A stretch of 64,000 nucleotides of DNA. Source: Bradyrhizobium sp. CCGUVB4N. Its GTDB lineage: Bacteria > Pseudomonadota > Alphaproteobacteria > Rhizobiales > Xanthobacteraceae. Shown piece by piece: positions 33,011 to 44,059 of the stretch. Location of the stretch: positions 4,960,001 to 5,024,000 of the forward strand of contig NZ_JANADP010000001.1 in NCBI RefSeq assembly GCF_024199945.1. The letters are read 5' to 3'. The notes under the pieces were generated by a model. That model had not been told where the DNA came from. It saw only the letters and a list, made by a program, of their open reading frames with translations, and made no database searches. Within the stretch, counting starts at the first letter, position 1, and each line of letters starts with the position of its first letter. The translations under genes were made by a program, and so were the position numbers.

Positions 33011-33990
33011 TCGGCGGCGATCCCGAGCAGCGCACGTCGCGAGGCTTCGGCGCGGATGCAGGCGACCGCGCGATCGTTTGCGATGGGCGCAAGCGTCGGC
33101 GCCGCAAGCGCACAGGGCTCGGCTGCCAGTGCACAACGTGGCGCGAAGGCGCATCCATCAGGCATGTGCGCGGGATCGGGTACGGTGCCGGGAATGGCGG
33201 TGAGACGCCGGCGCGGCCCATCGAGCGGCGGCAGCGCGCCGATCAGTCCCTGCGCATAGGGGTGCACGGGATCGGCAAAGAGCTGGTTGCTAGGTGCCTC
33301 CTCGATGATGCGGCCGGCATACATCACCGCGACGCGGTCGCAATTCTCCGCGACGACGCCGAGGTCGTGGCTGATCAGGACCATGGCCATGCTCATCTCG
33401 CGGCGGATCGTGGAGAGCAGCTCCAGGATCTGCGCCTGGATGGTCGCGTCCAGCGCGGTCGTCGGCTCGTCCGCGATCAGCAGATCGGGATTTCCGGCCA
33501 GCGCCATCGCGATCATGATGCGCTGGACCTGCCCGCCGGAGAATTCATGCGGATAGGCGGACAGCCGCCGGCCTGCGTCGGGAATGCCAACGAGATTGAG
33601 CAGCCGCAGTGCCTCGGCCTTGACGGCCTCGCCCGAGAGATCGCGATGCAAGGCCAGCGCCTCGCAGAGCTGCCTGCGGATGGTCAGCACCGGGTTGAGC
33701 GCGCTCGCCGGATCCTGGAAGATCATGGCGACACGCCCGCCCCGCACCTGGTCGAGCTCCGACGACGGCGCACCGAGGATCTCGCGTCCATCGAGACGGA
33801 CAGAGCCCGAGACTTTTGCGTGCCGCGGCAGCAGGCCAAGCGCAGCGAGCCAGGTTACGGACTTGCCGGAGCCGGACTCGCCGACGAGGCCCAGGGCCTC
33901 GCCCTTTTCCAAGGTCAGATCGACGCCGCGCAGGACCGGCACGCCGTTGAAGGCAACGCCGAGCCCCTGAATGCTGACGAGCGGCGCCAC
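33007..33990 (-). CDS. Peptide/nickel-type ABC ATPase (DppD-like)
   Basis: A 327-residue ATPase with Walker A GESGSGKSVTW, signature FSGGQVQRIMIAMAL and Walker B LLIADEPTTALDATIQ. The oligopeptide-transporter C-terminal cysteine region is complete (DGCAFAPRCALAAEPC), which can hold an Fe-S cluster in this family. It is cytoplasmic and powers the importer with its frameshifted partner. It begins four bases after the binding-protein stop. Confidence 0.92.
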   Translation of the reverse strand: MAPLVSIQGLGVAFNGVPVLRGVDLTLEKGEALGLVGESGSGKSVTWLAALGLLPRHAKVSGSVRLDGREILGAPSSELDQVRGGRVAMIFQDPASALNPVLTIRRQLCEALALHRDLSGEAVKAEALRLLNLVGIPDAGRRLSAYPHEFSGGQVQRIMIAMALAGNPDLLIADEPTTALDATIQAQILELLSTIRREMSMAMVLISHDLGVVAENCDRVAVMYAGRIIEEAPSNQLFADPVHPYAQGLIGALPPLDGPRRRLTAIPGTVPDPAHMPDGCAFAPRCALAAEPCALAAPTLAPIANDRAVACIRAEASRRALLGIAAE

Positions 33991-33994
33991 GGCC

Positions 33995-35632
33995 TCAAGC
34001 CTCGAAATTGCCGGCGCGGAAATCCATCGCGAAAGCGGGCGAGGCTTTCCACTTGATCGACTTCGGCTTGGCCGTGAAGGTCGCGTTCTGGTGCAGCACT
34101 GTGTAGGCGGGGTCCTCGCGCTCGGCGATCTCCAGCATGCGGTGGAACGCCTTCTTGCGCGCGGCGCGGTCGGTCGAGGTCTCCAGGAACTCCGAGAGCT
34201 TGTTCAGCTCCGCGTTGGTCCATTCGCCGATCTGCTGCTGCTGGCCGTTCGGACCGTGCTGGGCAACGATCGACGACACCGGATCGTTGAAGGCCGCGGA
34301 GTTCGACCAGTCGCGCACGGCGCGGGTCGGCGCACGTTCCATGATCTGCGACCAGTTCTCCTTGGTTTCGATCTGGACGTTGAGGCCGACCGACTTCCAC
34401 ATCTCGACCAGCACCTGCGCGGTCGCGACCTGGTTGGTGTAGTAGTTGTTGAGCAGGCGATAGGGAATCGGATCGCCCTTGTAATTGGCCTGCTTCAACA
34501 GATCCTGCGCGAGCTTCGGATCGTAAGCCGGCACGCTCCAGTCGGCGTTGAACATGTCGCCATAGAATTCCCACTGCAGGCCCTTCGGCACGCGGGTGCG
34601 GCCGGCCCACAGGCTGTCGACGATGGCCTGGCGGTCGATCGCGTGGGTGAAGGCGCGGCGGACCAGCGGATTGGCAAGCACGGCGTGGTTCTTGTCGAAC
34701 ACGGTCAGGCGATGATTGAGGATGGTGCCGCCCTGCACTTCGAACGCGGCATTCTTCTCGATCCCGGCGATCTGGTCCGGCGGGATGTCGCAGGCGAACT
34801 GGTATTCGCCGGACAAGAGTCCATTGATGCGGCTCGCGACCTCAGGCACTTCCAGGAAGCGGATGCGCTTGAGCGGCGGACGGCCGCCCCAATATTCGTC
34901 GTGCGCTTCCAGCGTCAGCGAGACGTCGGGCTTGAGCTCGACGACCTTGTAGGGGCCGGTAGTGATCGGCTTGCGCGCCCAGTCGAGATAGCTTGCGGAT
35001 TCATCCCAGGCGCGACGGTTGGCGATGTCGGAGCCGTAGCGCGACAGGCGGCCTTCGATGGTGACGTCGGGCGTCGCGTTGTAGAAGCGCACCGTGTACT
35101 TGTCGACGGCATCGACGCGGACGAGGTCCGGCCAGATGCGGCGCGCGACCGCGGGCACGTCCGGCGGCAGCTCCTTGCCGGGCTTCGGCATCGGGATTTT
35201 TTCGAAAGCCTGGATGGTGGAGCGGCTCTTGGCTTCGGTCTCACCGAACATACGCTCGCGGCTGAAGGTGAAGACGACGTCTTCGGCGGTCAGCTCGTCG
35301 CCATTGTGGAATTTCACGCCCTGGCGCAACTTCACCTCGACTGTCTGATCGTCGATGCGGCGCCATTCGGTGGCGAGCCCCGGCACGGCCTCGAGATTGC
35401 CGCGGAAATTCTTCGAGATGAGGCCTTCCCAGATCGAGGAGAAGAACACGCGCTCGCCGACATTGGACTGCTCGCGCAGCACGTCGAGCACGTTCGCATT
35501 CGTCACCTTCTGCACGGCGATCGTCACCGACGGACGATTGTCACCCTGCCCGATCGCAAAGCGCGGCAGCAGCAGTGTGCCGGCGGCAGCGCCACCGGAT
35601 TTCAGGATGGTACGACGGGTAAGCTTGCTCAT
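33995..35632 (-). CDS. Peptide-type ABC substrate-binding protein
   Basis: A 545-residue family-5 solute-binding protein. The N-terminus MSKLTRRTILKSGGAAAGTL carries a twin-arginine signal, so it is exported folded. Later landmarks are GLATEWRRIDDQTVEVKLRQ, VKFHNGDELTAEDVVFTFS and ITTGPYKVVELKPDV. It would deliver a dipeptide, oligopeptide or other small solute. The first gene after the TIM-barrel gene, it heads the ABC genes. A sugar-acid or opine-like ligand is possible because of the epimerase neighbour. Confidence 0.92.
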   Translation of the reverse strand: MSKLTRRTILKSGGAAAGTLLLPRFAIGQGDNRPSVTIAVQKVTNANVLDVLREQSNVGERVFFSSIWEGLISKNFRGNLEAVPGLATEWRRIDDQTVEVKLRQGVKFHNGDELTAEDVVFTFSRERMFGETEAKSRSTIQAFEKIPMPKPGKELPPDVPAVARRIWPDLVRVDAVDKYTVRFYNATPDVTIEGRLSRYGSDIANRRAWDESASYLDWARKPITTGPYKVVELKPDVSLTLEAHDEYWGGRPPLKRIRFLEVPEVASRINGLLSGEYQFACDIPPDQIAGIEKNAAFEVQGGTILNHRLTVFDKNHAVLANPLVRRAFTHAIDRQAIVDSLWAGRTRVPKGLQWEFYGDMFNADWSVPAYDPKLAQDLLKQANYKGDPIPYRLLNNYYTNQVATAQVLVEMWKSVGLNVQIETKENWSQIMERAPTRAVRDWSNSAAFNDPVSSIVAQHGPNGQQQQIGEWTNAELNKLSEFLETSTDRAARKKAFHRMLEIAEREDPAYTVLHQNATFTAKPKSIKWKASPAFAMDFRAGNFEA

Positions 35633-35661
35633 GACGATGACCCCTGCCCTCTGCGATCTGG

Positions 35662-36477
35662 TTATTCGGCGAGACCGAGCGCGGTGAGATGCGCGGCACC
35701 CTTGCGGACGTCATCGTGGTTGCGCAGCTCGAGGATCAGCCGCGGATTGGATGTCAGCCGGCCCAGCGCGCGGAACAATGCGACCCAGGGGATGTTGCCT
35801 TCGCCCGGCGCCCAATGCCGGTCGGCAAAGCCGTCGGTGTCCTGCAGGTGCACATGCGTCAACATGTCACCGGCGGTTTCGACGTAATAATCGACCGGCG
35901 GCGCGCCGGTGGAGATGTGGGCGTAGTTGGCGTGGCCGGTGTCGAGCGAGACGCGCACCTTGCTGCTTTCGAGCGCCTTGGCGAGACGCACGCGGTCGCG
36001 CGGGTCCTTGTCCTCGATGTTCTCGATGACGATCTCGCAGCCGATGGTCTCGGCGCGGGCGATCACCTCCGCCAGCGTCGCCTTGACGCGCTCGACGATG
36101 TTGGCGCGGCTGTCCGGATAGAGATCGAGATTGTTGTGGTCCCAGGTCGTGAACGGCGAATGCATCACCATCTGCGTCGCGCCGAGGAATTCAGCGGCAT
36201 CAAGGCCCTGCAGCAGCCGCCTGGTCACAGCCTGGCGGATCAGGGGATCGTGGCTGTCGATCTTGAAGCCCCAGAACGGGCCGTGGATGCCGAGGCGGCC
36301 GGTATGGCCTGAGAGCATCTGCTTGATCTCGGTGGCGGCGCTGCGCCAGTCGCCGTCGAGCAGATCGGCGCGGAAGAAGTCCTGAATTTCGAGATCGCGT
36401 TGTCGCTCCAGAAGCCAGTCGCGGTGAGCGGGGATCGATTTGATGGATAGTGCGGCGCCCAACACCGGCTTCGACAT
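35662..36477 (-). CDS. Sugar phosphate isomerase/epimerase (TIM barrel)
   Basis: A 271-residue xylose-isomerase-like TIM-barrel protein. It contains the metal-site patterns CEIVIENIEDKDPRDRVRL (Glu), VSLDTGHANYAHI (Asp/His) and HVHLQDTDGFADRHW (His). Such enzymes isomerise or epimerise sugars or inositol derivatives with a divalent metal. It is upstream of and co-oriented with the ABC importer, so it may process the imported compound. The substrate is not determinable. Confidence 0.82.
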   Translation of the reverse strand: MSKPVLGAALSIKSIPAHRDWLLERQRDLEIQDFFRADLLDGDWRSAATEIKQMLSGHTGRLGIHGPFWGFKIDSHDPLIRQAVTRRLLQGLDAAEFLGATQMVMHSPFTTWDHNNLDLYPDSRANIVERVKATLAEVIARAETIGCEIVIENIEDKDPRDRVRLAKALESSKVRVSLDTGHANYAHISTGAPPVDYYVETAGDMLTHVHLQDTDGFADRHWAPGEGNIPWVALFRALGRLTSNPRLILELRNHDDVRKGAAHLTALGLAE

Positions 36478-36926
36478 GGCTTGCTCCCTTGGCCGTCAGC
36501 GATGACGGGGAGCAGCGCTAGACCAGTTCAATGACAGGCCGGTGAAATGCGGATTCGGGAGATGTGGACATCGCGTCGCGCGTTTGCATCGATTTCGGGG
36601 AGCACCGAGCGCACCGCGTGCAGGCGCATGCATGCGTGCGCGAAATCAAGCGCGATTAAGTCCGTAGTGATCCGGAATGGTATCCTATGCCGATCTCACG
36701 TACATCGCGGACATCGATCGGCGGCCTTCACGGGGCATCACCCTCTGATCGCGCACCACGGGGTTGGGGGACCACTTGGGGCGGGGGCATCAAAGGCTGG
36801 GGCAAGGTTACGAGGTCCGGACTCCTAGGCACTCCGGACCTCGTGCTTTCTGAGGTTGAACGTGATTTCGCGCCGCCGGCTTGATCAGCCGTGCGGCGCG
36901 AAGTCGTTCTGGATTGCCCTCTTCGC
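36478..36926. other. Intergenic with two perfect hairpins
   Basis: No gene supported. CGAGGTCCGGA (36811-36821) pairs with TCCGGACCTCG (36833-36843). TTCGCGCCGC (36867-36876) pairs with GCGGCGCGAA (36893-36902), just beyond the nadE stop. Neither has a T-run on the proper strand, but the second probably ends nadE transcription. Promoter elements for the epimerase gene must lie near 36480-36560. Confidence 0.5.
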
Positions 36927-38960
<2,034 letters not shown>

Positions 38961-39143
38961 CGAGCACAGCACCTTTAAATCTTGTCGGACCGGCCGTCGC
39001 CGGCTCTGCACTCTATTTAGCCCATCGACCGGGCCCCGTGCAGGCCATCCGCCATCATGCATAACGGAATTGCAGCTGCGCCGGCCTTGGCTTGCGGGCC
39101 TTTGCTTGCAGGCCTTTGCTTGCAGGCTTGGCTTCAGGTGCCG

Positions 39144-40262
39144 TCAGGCGCTGCGCGCAAGCACGCCGGAGAGGTCGTTGCGCAGCCATTCCGCGATCCG
39201 GGGCCAGGCATGGGCGTGGGTCCGCGCGCCCATGAACAGGCCGAGATGGTTGCTCGGTTCGGAGGCCGCGGCAACGAAAGCCGGCGGCGTGCCGACGAGG
39301 CTGGCGGTCGCGAGCGCCTGTGTGGCCGGCACGACATCGTCGTCGAGCCCGGCCAGCAGGAAGACCGGAGACTTGACGTTCTTCAGATCGATGGCGCGAC
39401 CGAAGGCCATGAAATTTCCGCCGGCGATGCGGTTCTCTCGAAAGATCCAGTTGACGACCTGGAGATAGTAGGTGCCCGGGAGGTTGAGCGTCTCGGTGTT
39501 CCAGCGGTCGAAGCGCGCGAGCAGGGCCGCGCCCTCCTCGTCCGAGAGGTCTTTCTGCAACGCCGCCGCGATGTCGTCACGGTCAGGCGCCTTCGACCAG
39601 ACCCGCAGCATCTCCTCGCCGCTGACATTGCCACCGCCACGTGCGACGATCTGGTCGTAGACGATCTCGGGCGCGTTGCGGGCGAGTTGCGACAGCCTGG
39701 ACTCGACCGAGAGGTCGACCGGCGCACCTGCCAACACCAGCCGCCGCACCTTGGCCGGAAACCGCGCCGCATAGAGCAGCGACAACCAGCCGCCCTGGCA
39801 CAGGCCGACCAGATCGACCGGCGAGCCGATCTCGTCGACAGCGACGTTGAGATCGCCGAGATAACTGTCGATCGAGAGATAGCGCATGTCCGACGTGGCC
39901 GAGCGCCAGTCGGTGAGATAGATCCGATCGATGCCGCCCTGCTGCAACGACTGCACCACGCTGTGGCCGGGCGCAAAATCGGCAATCAGGGCCCGGTGCA
40001 GCGCATAAGGCGCGCAGACCAAGGCCGGCTGACCGGATCGCGTGCGCGAACAATCGCGCAGCCGCATGGTGGCGAGCTCCAGCGCTGCAGTGCCGGGCGT
40101 GGTCCAGGGGAGTTCGCCCTCGCCCTGCTCCGCCGGGCCGCGCTCCAGCCACCAGAAGCAAGCGTCCATGGCGAGCCGTGCCGCAGCGAACGGCCACAAC
40201 ACGGGGTCATCGGGGCCGCGCCCAGCGTCGCCGGGCTGTGGACCGCTCGTCCTCGCCACCAT
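39144..40262 (-). CDS. PHA-synthase-like alpha/beta hydrolase
   Basis: A 372-residue protein without signal peptide. The nucleophile motif LVGLCQGGWLSLLYA places Cys155 in a Gly-x-Cys-x-Gly-Gly box like that of PHA synthases rather than a serine hydrolase. Candidate partners are Asp307-309 (LAGLDDDVVPATQA) and His339 (PSNHLGLFMG). It is shorter than PhaC (about 600) and closest in plan to the short PhaC-like proteins of rhizobia, whose activity is unclear. It sits between nadE and pncA and is co-transcribed with pncA. A GTG three bases upstream is an alternative start. Confidence 0.75.
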   Translation of the reverse strand: MVARTSGPQPGDAGRGPDDPVLWPFAAARLAMDACFWWLERGPAEQGEGELPWTTPGTAALELATMRLRDCSRTRSGQPALVCAPYALHRALIADFAPGHSVVQSLQQGGIDRIYLTDWRSATSDMRYLSIDSYLGDLNVAVDEIGSPVDLVGLCQGGWLSLLYAARFPAKVRRLVLAGAPVDLSVESRLSQLARNAPEIVYDQIVARGGGNVSGEEMLRVWSKAPDRDDIAAALQKDLSDEEGAALLARFDRWNTETLNLPGTYYLQVVNWIFRENRIAGGNFMAFGRAIDLKNVKSPVFLLAGLDDDVVPATQALATASLVGTPPAFVAAASEPSNHLGLFMGARTHAHAWPRIAEWLRNDLSGVLARSA

Positions 40263-40275
40263 CACCGCATGATCC

Positions 40276-40902
40276 TCACAAAAACGCCTCCAGGCTGACG
40301 ACGGAGATGCCCCGCTCCCGGAAGCTGTGATGGGTCGCGGCCACCGAGCCGTCGAGGTCGATGCCGCGGCAGGCGTCCTCGATCACGACAACCTCGAAGC
40401 CCGCCTTGCGCGCATCCTCCGCGGAAAAGCGGACGCAGAAATCGAGCGCCAGGCCGGCGACGAAAACCGTCTTCAGCTCGCGCTCGCGCAGATAGCCGAG
40501 CAGTCCGGTCGGCGTCTTGTGGTCGTTCTCGAACAGCGCCGAATAGGAATCGATGCCGCGGCGGAAGCCCTTGCGCAGCACAAGGTTCGCGCGGGTGACC
40601 TCGAGCTCCCGATGGAATTCGGCGCCGGCGGTGCCCTGGACACAATGCGTCGGCCAGAGCACCTGGGTGCCGTAGTCGAGCTCGATGGTCTGGAACGGCT
40701 GCTTGCCCGCATGGTTCGGCGCGAAGGAGACGTGGTCGCCCGGATGCCAGTCCTGCGTCAGCACCACATTGGCGAATTTTTGGGCGATCCGGTTGATGGC
40801 CGGGACGACCTTCTCGCCCCCGGGAACGGCGAGCGCCCCGCCCGTGCAGAAATCGTTCTGCACATCGATCACCAGCAGCGCGTCGCGGTCGGTTATCTTC
40901 AT
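40276..40902 (-). CDS. pncA: Nicotinamidase
   Basis: A 208-residue isochorismatase-fold hydrolase. Asp13 lies in LLVIDVQNDFCTGGAL, and the catalytic cysteine in GLALDFCVRFSA. The metal-site QDWHPGDHVSF and the TGLLGYLRE segment are typical of PncA. It converts nicotinamide to nicotinate for NAD salvage, which fits nadE just downstream on the same strand. The ATG at 40902 gives the normal start; the IS630 element lies upstream. Confidence 0.93.
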   Translation of the reverse strand: MKITDRDALLVIDVQNDFCTGGALAVPGGEKVVPAINRIAQKFANVVLTQDWHPGDHVSFAPNHAGKQPFQTIELDYGTQVLWPTHCVQGTAGAEFHRELEVTRANLVLRKGFRRGIDSYSALFENDHKTPTGLLGYLRERELKTVFVAGLALDFCVRFSAEDARKAGFEVVVIEDACRGIDLDGSVAATHHSFRERGISVVSLEAFL

Positions 40903-41075
40903 CGCAGGCCCCATGTCGTCCGTCCGGCGCAATCGGCGCCGGCCGTCATCAATGTCGATCTTCCCGCGCGGCTTCGCAACCTCCGACACGCGTAACGATG
41001 TCGCGCAAACGGCCGGCTGATCCCCGCGCCGGTCCCCACCTGGATGCAACGCTTTGGCCTCGTCCGTGTTGACTA

Positions 41076-42193
41076 GTACCCACTTTTCTTGGATCGTGAG
41101 TCATGATTCAAGGTCGGGATGATCCCCGAAGCAAGAGAAGTCCACCTTTCGCGGAAAGATCGCAAGGTGCTTGAGGCGTGTTGTCGCTCGCCGGTGACGT
41201 TGCAGCGCGATTTGAAGCGGGCGCGGATAGTTCTGTTGGCAGCGGACGGGCGCAGCACCCGCTCGATCGCCAAAGAAGTCGGGGTCCAGCCGCGGATTGT
41301 CAGCCTTTGGCGGCGCCGCTATGCCGATCATGGCCTGGAAGGTCTGCAAGACAAGCCGCGGCCTGGCAAGCAGCCGATCTATACGAAGGCTACCGACAAG
41401 CGGATTCTGAAGCTGTTGGATAAGCCGGCCCCGCAAGGGTTCGCACGCTGGACCGGCCCTCTGCTGGCCGAGGCACTGGGCGATGTTGACGTCCAATATG
41501 TCTGGCGGTTCCTGCGCATCCACAAGATTGACCTCGTGGCTCGCAAGTCCTGGTGCGAGAGCAACGACCCGAACTTTACGGCCAAAGCCGCCGATGTTGT
41601 TGGCCTCTACGTCGCCCCGCCCGCGAAGGCCATTGTGCTATGCGTGGACGAGAAGCCTTCGATCCAGGCCTTGGAGCGAGCGCAGGGTTATCTGAAGTTG
41701 CCCAATGGCCGCGCCTTGACCGGCCAGAGCCACGATTACAAGCGGCATGGCACGACAACATTGTTTGCGGCGCTCGAAGTCGCCACCGGAAAGATCATCG
41801 CGACGCATTCAAAACGCCGACGCCGCGTCGAGTTTCTCGACTTCATGAACAGCGTCACCGCGGCTTTTCCGAACCGGAAGCTTCACGTCATCCTCGACAA
41901 CCTCAACACCCACAAGAAGAACGAGCCCTGGCTCAAGGCCCACCCCAACGTGCAATTTCATTTCACGCCGACAAGTGCGTCCTGGCTCAATCAGGTCGAG
42001 GTATGGTTTTCGATCTTGCAGGGGCAGTCGCTCAGCGGCACCTCCTTCACAAGCCTCAAGCAGCTTCAGGATCACATCGATGCCTACGTCAACGCATACA
42101 ACGACAGAGCCGAGCCCTTCGTCTGGACCAAGAAAAAGGTCCGTCAACGCCGTTTCAAAGGCCGCCGTATCACTCAGCTCTGATTCCGGGTAC
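41076..42193 (+). mobile_element. IS630-type insertion sequence
   Basis: The element begins GTACCC at 41076 and ends GGGTAC at 42193, with TA on both sides (41074-41075 and 42194-42195). TA target duplication is the hallmark of IS630/Tc1-type elements. Terminal inverted repeats are short and imperfect beyond the first six bases. One intact transposase gene fills it. It lies in the gap between pncA and glk, both transcribed away from it. Confidence 0.75.
41119..42183 (+). CDS. IS630 family transposase
   Basis: A 354-residue transposase in one open frame. The N-terminal helix-turn-helix region includes RSTRSIAKEVGVQPRIVSLW. The catalytic DDE residues are in IVLCVDEKPSIQAL (Asp), LHVILDNLNTHKK (Asp) and NQVEVWFSILQG (Glu). 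It is intact, unlike the split forms needing frameshifting. It should be able to move the element. The first ATG after the left end was used. Confidence 0.92.
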   Translation: MIPEAREVHLSRKDRKVLEACCRSPVTLQRDLKRARIVLLAADGRSTRSIAKEVGVQPRIVSLWRRRYADHGLEGLQDKPRPGKQPIYTKATDKRILKLLDKPAPQGFARWTGPLLAEALGDVDVQYVWRFLRIHKIDLVARKSWCESNDPNFTAKAADVVGLYVAPPAKAIVLCVDEKPSIQALERAQGYLKLPNGRALTGQSHDYKRHGTTTLFAALEVATGKIIATHSKRRRRVEFLDFMNSVTAAFPNRKLHVILDNLNTHKKNEPWLKAHPNVQFHFTPTSASWLNQVEVWFSILQGQSLSGTSFTSLKQLQDHIDAYVNAYNDRAEPFVWTKKKVRQRRFKGRRITQL

Positions 42194-42302
42194 TAGCTGT
42201 ACCCGAGGGCGGAATCTCTGATATCCGCGACGTGCGGATCGCGGCGAAGGCGTGGAGGAAAAGGGTTCCCGAAGCCTGCAAGGCTACGGGAGCCGGATGG
42301 TC

Positions 42303-43271
42303 ATGAGTATCGGCAGGACAGGCAACATTCTTCTCGCCGATATCGGCGGCACCAACGCGCGGTTCGCGCTGAGCAACGGCGAGCAGATCGGCACCATCGA
42401 CTATGTGAAGGTCGCGGACCATCCGACGGTCCGCGAAGCCATCACCGACGTGCTGCGGCGGGCCGATAGCGAGAAGCCGGTCAGAGCCGTGCTCGCCGTC
42501 GCCGGTCCCGTCACCAACAACCGCTGCGTCATGACCAACAGCCCCTGGGTGATCGACGGCAACGAGCTCCAGCCGGCGCTCGGCTTCGAGAGCGTCCACG
42601 TGCTCAACGATTTCGAGGTGGTGGCCTGGTCCCTGCCCGCCTTGCAGCCGGCCGACCTGATTCCGCTCGGCGGCCAGGACGGCATGTCCGGGGAGCCGCT
42701 TCTGGTGGTCGGACCCGGGACCGGTTTTGGCGTCTCCTGCCTGGTCGAGCGCCACGGCTCCCGGCTGGCTGTCGTCACGGAGGCCGGTCACGCGACGCTA
42801 CCTGCCGAGAACGAGCGCGAGGAACGCGTGATCGCCGCCATGCGCCGGCGCTTCGGCCACGTCTCCATCGAGCGTGGCGCCCTCTCCGGCTCCGGGCTCC
42901 AATCCCTCTATGAGGCGATGGCCGAGGTCGATGAAGCCCAGGTGCCGCAACGCGATGCGGCCGGTATCACCAAGGCGGCGCTGGACGGGACCTGCGAGCT
43001 CAGCCGCGCGACGCTGGAGATGTTTTGCGCCATCCTCGGCTCGGTGGCCGGCAACCTCGCGGTAACCTTCGGCGCCAGAGGCGGCGTCTACATTGCCGGC
43101 GGAATCGTGCCGCGCTTTCCGGACTTCCTTTCGGCTTCAGCGTTCCGCGCGCGTTTCGAAGCCAAGGGGCGCTTCCAGGACTATTTGCGCAACATCCCGA
43201 CCCGCCTCGTCATGAAGCCCGATGCGAGCTTCGTCGGCCTGAAGACGTTCGCCGACCACAATCTGGATTGA
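42303..43271 (+). CDS. glk: Glucokinase
   Basis: A 322-residue ROK-unrelated, Glk-type kinase. The phosphate motif LLADIGGTNARFAL (residues ~9-22), the sugar-binding VMTNSPWVIDG, VVGPGTGFGVSCLVE, and the C-terminal GGVYIAGGIVPRFPDFL are all present. It phosphorylates glucose at C6 with ATP. Two ATGs are possible: 42297 is only four bases from GGGAG, 42303 is ten; the shorter gives the usual MSIGRTGN start. The IS630 insertion 110 bases upstream may have displaced its promoter. Confidence 0.93.
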   Translation: MSIGRTGNILLADIGGTNARFALSNGEQIGTIDYVKVADHPTVREAITDVLRRADSEKPVRAVLAVAGPVTNNRCVMTNSPWVIDGNELQPALGFESVHVLNDFEVVAWSLPALQPADLIPLGGQDGMSGEPLLVVGPGTGFGVSCLVERHGSRLAVVTEAGHATLPAENEREERVIAAMRRRFGHVSIERGALSGSGLQSLYEAMAEVDEAQVPQRDAAGITKAALDGTCELSRATLEMFCAILGSVAGNLAVTFGARGGVYIAGGIVPRFPDFLSASAFRARFEAKGRFQDYLRNIPTRLVMKPDASFVGLKTFADHNLD

Positions 43272-43415
43272 AACGCACCCGTTCGCGCATCTTCCGTTAA
43301 GCAATTCACAGCTGATTGCATCGTAGGTGCGGTTCCACGTAGGATCGTGCTTGCCCCCTTGTTTCCGATGGGAAACAATTCGCGCCTGTGTGTGGCGTAG
43401 GTACGGGGGCGTGGC

Positions 43416-43619
43416 ATGCGCAAGCAGGATGTGGGCTTCGACTATCACCGTTATCACCGGCTGCTGACGGAGGCCGACGATGACGATAAGCGCATGGCGC
43501 TGATCGAGCTGTTGATCGAGGAGAAGGCCCGGGACAGGTTGGCGGCCCAGCGCGCCTCGGACCGCGCCGCGATGACGGCCCACACGATCGCCACGGTGCT
43601 GAGGGCCGGCCGCAACTAG
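43416..43619 (+). CDS. Conserved small helical protein, 67 aa
   Basis: The product begins MRKQDVGFDYHRYHRLLTEA and is charged and helical throughout (DDDKRMALIELLIEEKARDR). GGGGGCGTGGC precedes the ATG. I believe similar proteins occur across Bradyrhizobium but cannot assign a role. It is likely soluble. Confidence 0.5.
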   Translation: MRKQDVGFDYHRYHRLLTEADDDDKRMALIELLIEEKARDRLAAQRASDRAAMTAHTIATVLRAGRN

Positions 43620-43762
43620 CGCTTGCATGATCGGCTGCCGCGCAGCGACGAGTCTGCGATCAATTGCGATTCGATTAAGGATCTCTGGCAATCCTGTATC
43701 AAACTTTGTGCGCTACGGTTCCCCCACCTGATGCAATTCAGGATCAAACAGGGGGAATGAAC

Positions 43763-43918
43763 ATGAGCATGATTTCGCTCGCCGAAATGCCGGCTGCCGT
43801 CCAGACCCGGTCGATCGACTATTCTTTTAAAGCCATTATCATCTTCTGCGGCCTCGGACTTCTCGCCTCGTTCAGCCTGATGGCGAACGGCGTGGACCTC
43901 AGCGCCGGCCTGATGTGA
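43763..43918 (+). CDS. Small membrane protein, 51 aa
   Basis: GGGGGA at 43751-43756 lies six bases before the chosen ATG, which is why I prefer it to the ATG at 43757. A polar N-terminus (MSMISLAEMPAAVQTRSIDY) is followed by one hydrophobic segment (AIIIFCGLGLLASFSLMA). A strong terminator follows 26 bases after the stop, so this is a monocistronic gene. Function unknown. Confidence 0.6.
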   Translation: MSMISLAEMPAAVQTRSIDYSFKAIIIFCGLGLLASFSLMANGVDLSAGLM

Positions 43919-43944
43919 GACACTGACGGACCTTCCGTCGCCAG

Positions 43945-43977
43945 ATGGCCGCCCCTGTCGGGCGGCCATTTTCGTTT
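43945..43977 (+). terminator. Rho-independent terminator
   Basis: ATGGCCGCCC (43945-43954) pairs perfectly with GGGCGGCCAT (43960-43969) across a five-base loop, and TTTTCGTTT follows. It belongs to the small membrane-protein gene upstream. Confidence 0.85.
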
Positions 43978-44059
43978 GACGACGTCTCGATCGATGACAA
44001 TGTCAGCGTGCCGCCCTGGATCAGTGCCTGAGATCGGCGCCCTGGATCAGTGCCTTGGA

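Noticed and set aside
33971..35887. 638-codon plus frame opposite the binding-protein gene
   Set aside because: The minus-strand protein has a Tat signal and family-5 motifs; the plus frame is a codon-bias artefact.
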